From: Anaerolineae bacterium
Lineage (GTDB): Bacteria; Chloroflexota; Anaerolineae; Promineifilales; Promineifilaceae
Reading direction: 5' to 3'
Assembly (NCBI GenBank): GCA_023954475.1
Contig: JAMLHW010000004.1
Location: forward strand, 348,340 to 412,339
DNA: 64,000 nucleotides
Both the position numbers and the translations under genes were made by a program. The notes below the pieces were generated by a model that worked only from the letters and a program-made list of their open reading frames with translations, made no database searches and was not told the DNA's origin. The stretch's first letter is position 1. Each line of letters starts with the position of its first letter. Below, in pieces: positions 63,992-64,000 of the stretch.

Positions 63992-64000
63992 CGCATTGTC

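Noticed and set aside
1098..64000. tRNA, rRNA or riboswitch genes in the gaps
   Set aside because: I scanned the intergenic stretches by eye and saw no cloverleaf, rRNA or known riboswitch core; a covariance search could still find one.

Overview
The window looks like a chromosomal segment of a Chloroflexota bacterium, probably near the Anaerolineae/Caldilineae. This is inferred from moderate G+C, Cys-anchored lipoproteins with Ala/Pro/Thr/Glu-rich linkers, choice-of-anchor and DUF11 surface proteins, and multi-CxxCH cytochromes. No rRNA, tRNA or CRISPR array was seen. About 50 protein-coding genes are supported, plus several broken ones.

Layout. 0-1.1 kb: methyltransferase, possibly cut by the window edge. 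1.1-4.8 kb: a Zrg-like zinc-uptake operon (His-rich DUF2796 protein, ABC ATPase, permease, DUF3299 lipoprotein) under a promoter with a perfect palindromic operator, bracketed by a duplicated, nonsense-mutated copy of the dinG 3' end. 5-10.3 kb: dinG, then a subtilase with two small companion genes. 10.4-17.4 kb: half of a peptide ABC importer, a histidine kinase and a class A PBP. 17.4-22 kb: a toxin-antitoxin pair with a frameshifted mazF, then a heavily decayed secreted multidomain gene in visibly AT-richer DNA. 22-27.5 kb: exopolysaccharide genes, a CtpA protease, and a restriction-modification pair whose nuclease is frameshifted and whose methylase is intact.

27.6-40.3 kb is a phosphate regulon: a choice-of-anchor I protein, a HAD/phosphodiesterase-like fusion, surE, phoU, pstS, pstC, pstA, pstB, a second phoU, arsC and a phoB-like regulator. 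Three promoters carry TTAACA-type repeats every 10-12 bp (mostly 11), each ending exactly 9 bp before a -10 box. The pstA product is unusual: between its first membrane helix and the permease core it holds a PstS-like domain whose halves are in swapped order (C-terminal half first), a circular permutation of the PstS encoded two genes upstream.

40.4-45.5 kb is a five-gene redox operon on the minus strand: a b-type-cytochrome-like membrane protein, a 9-haem cytochrome, a two-cluster ferredoxin, an FAD/NAD(P) oxidoreductase and a 26-CxxCH cytochrome built from ten exact 40-residue units. 45.6-54.7 kb holds metabolic genes and a GAF/PAS histidine kinase. 55-60.7 kb has a glycosidase-like surface protein, a dehydrogenase and a large membrane protein. 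60.7-64 kb has a PQQ-type sugar dehydrogenase-like lipidless secreted protein, a Cas4-like nuclease split over two membrane-anchored proteins with no CRISPR nearby, an Imm5-like protein and a DinB-like protein.

Across the whole window the palindrome TCGGCCGA, usually extended to TTCGGCCGAA, occurs about 90 times by hand count where about one is expected. It lies on both sides of gene boundaries and in all reading frames, like the HIP1 element of cyanobacteria. It is absent from about 17.9-23.9 kb, which includes the decayed AT-rich region.
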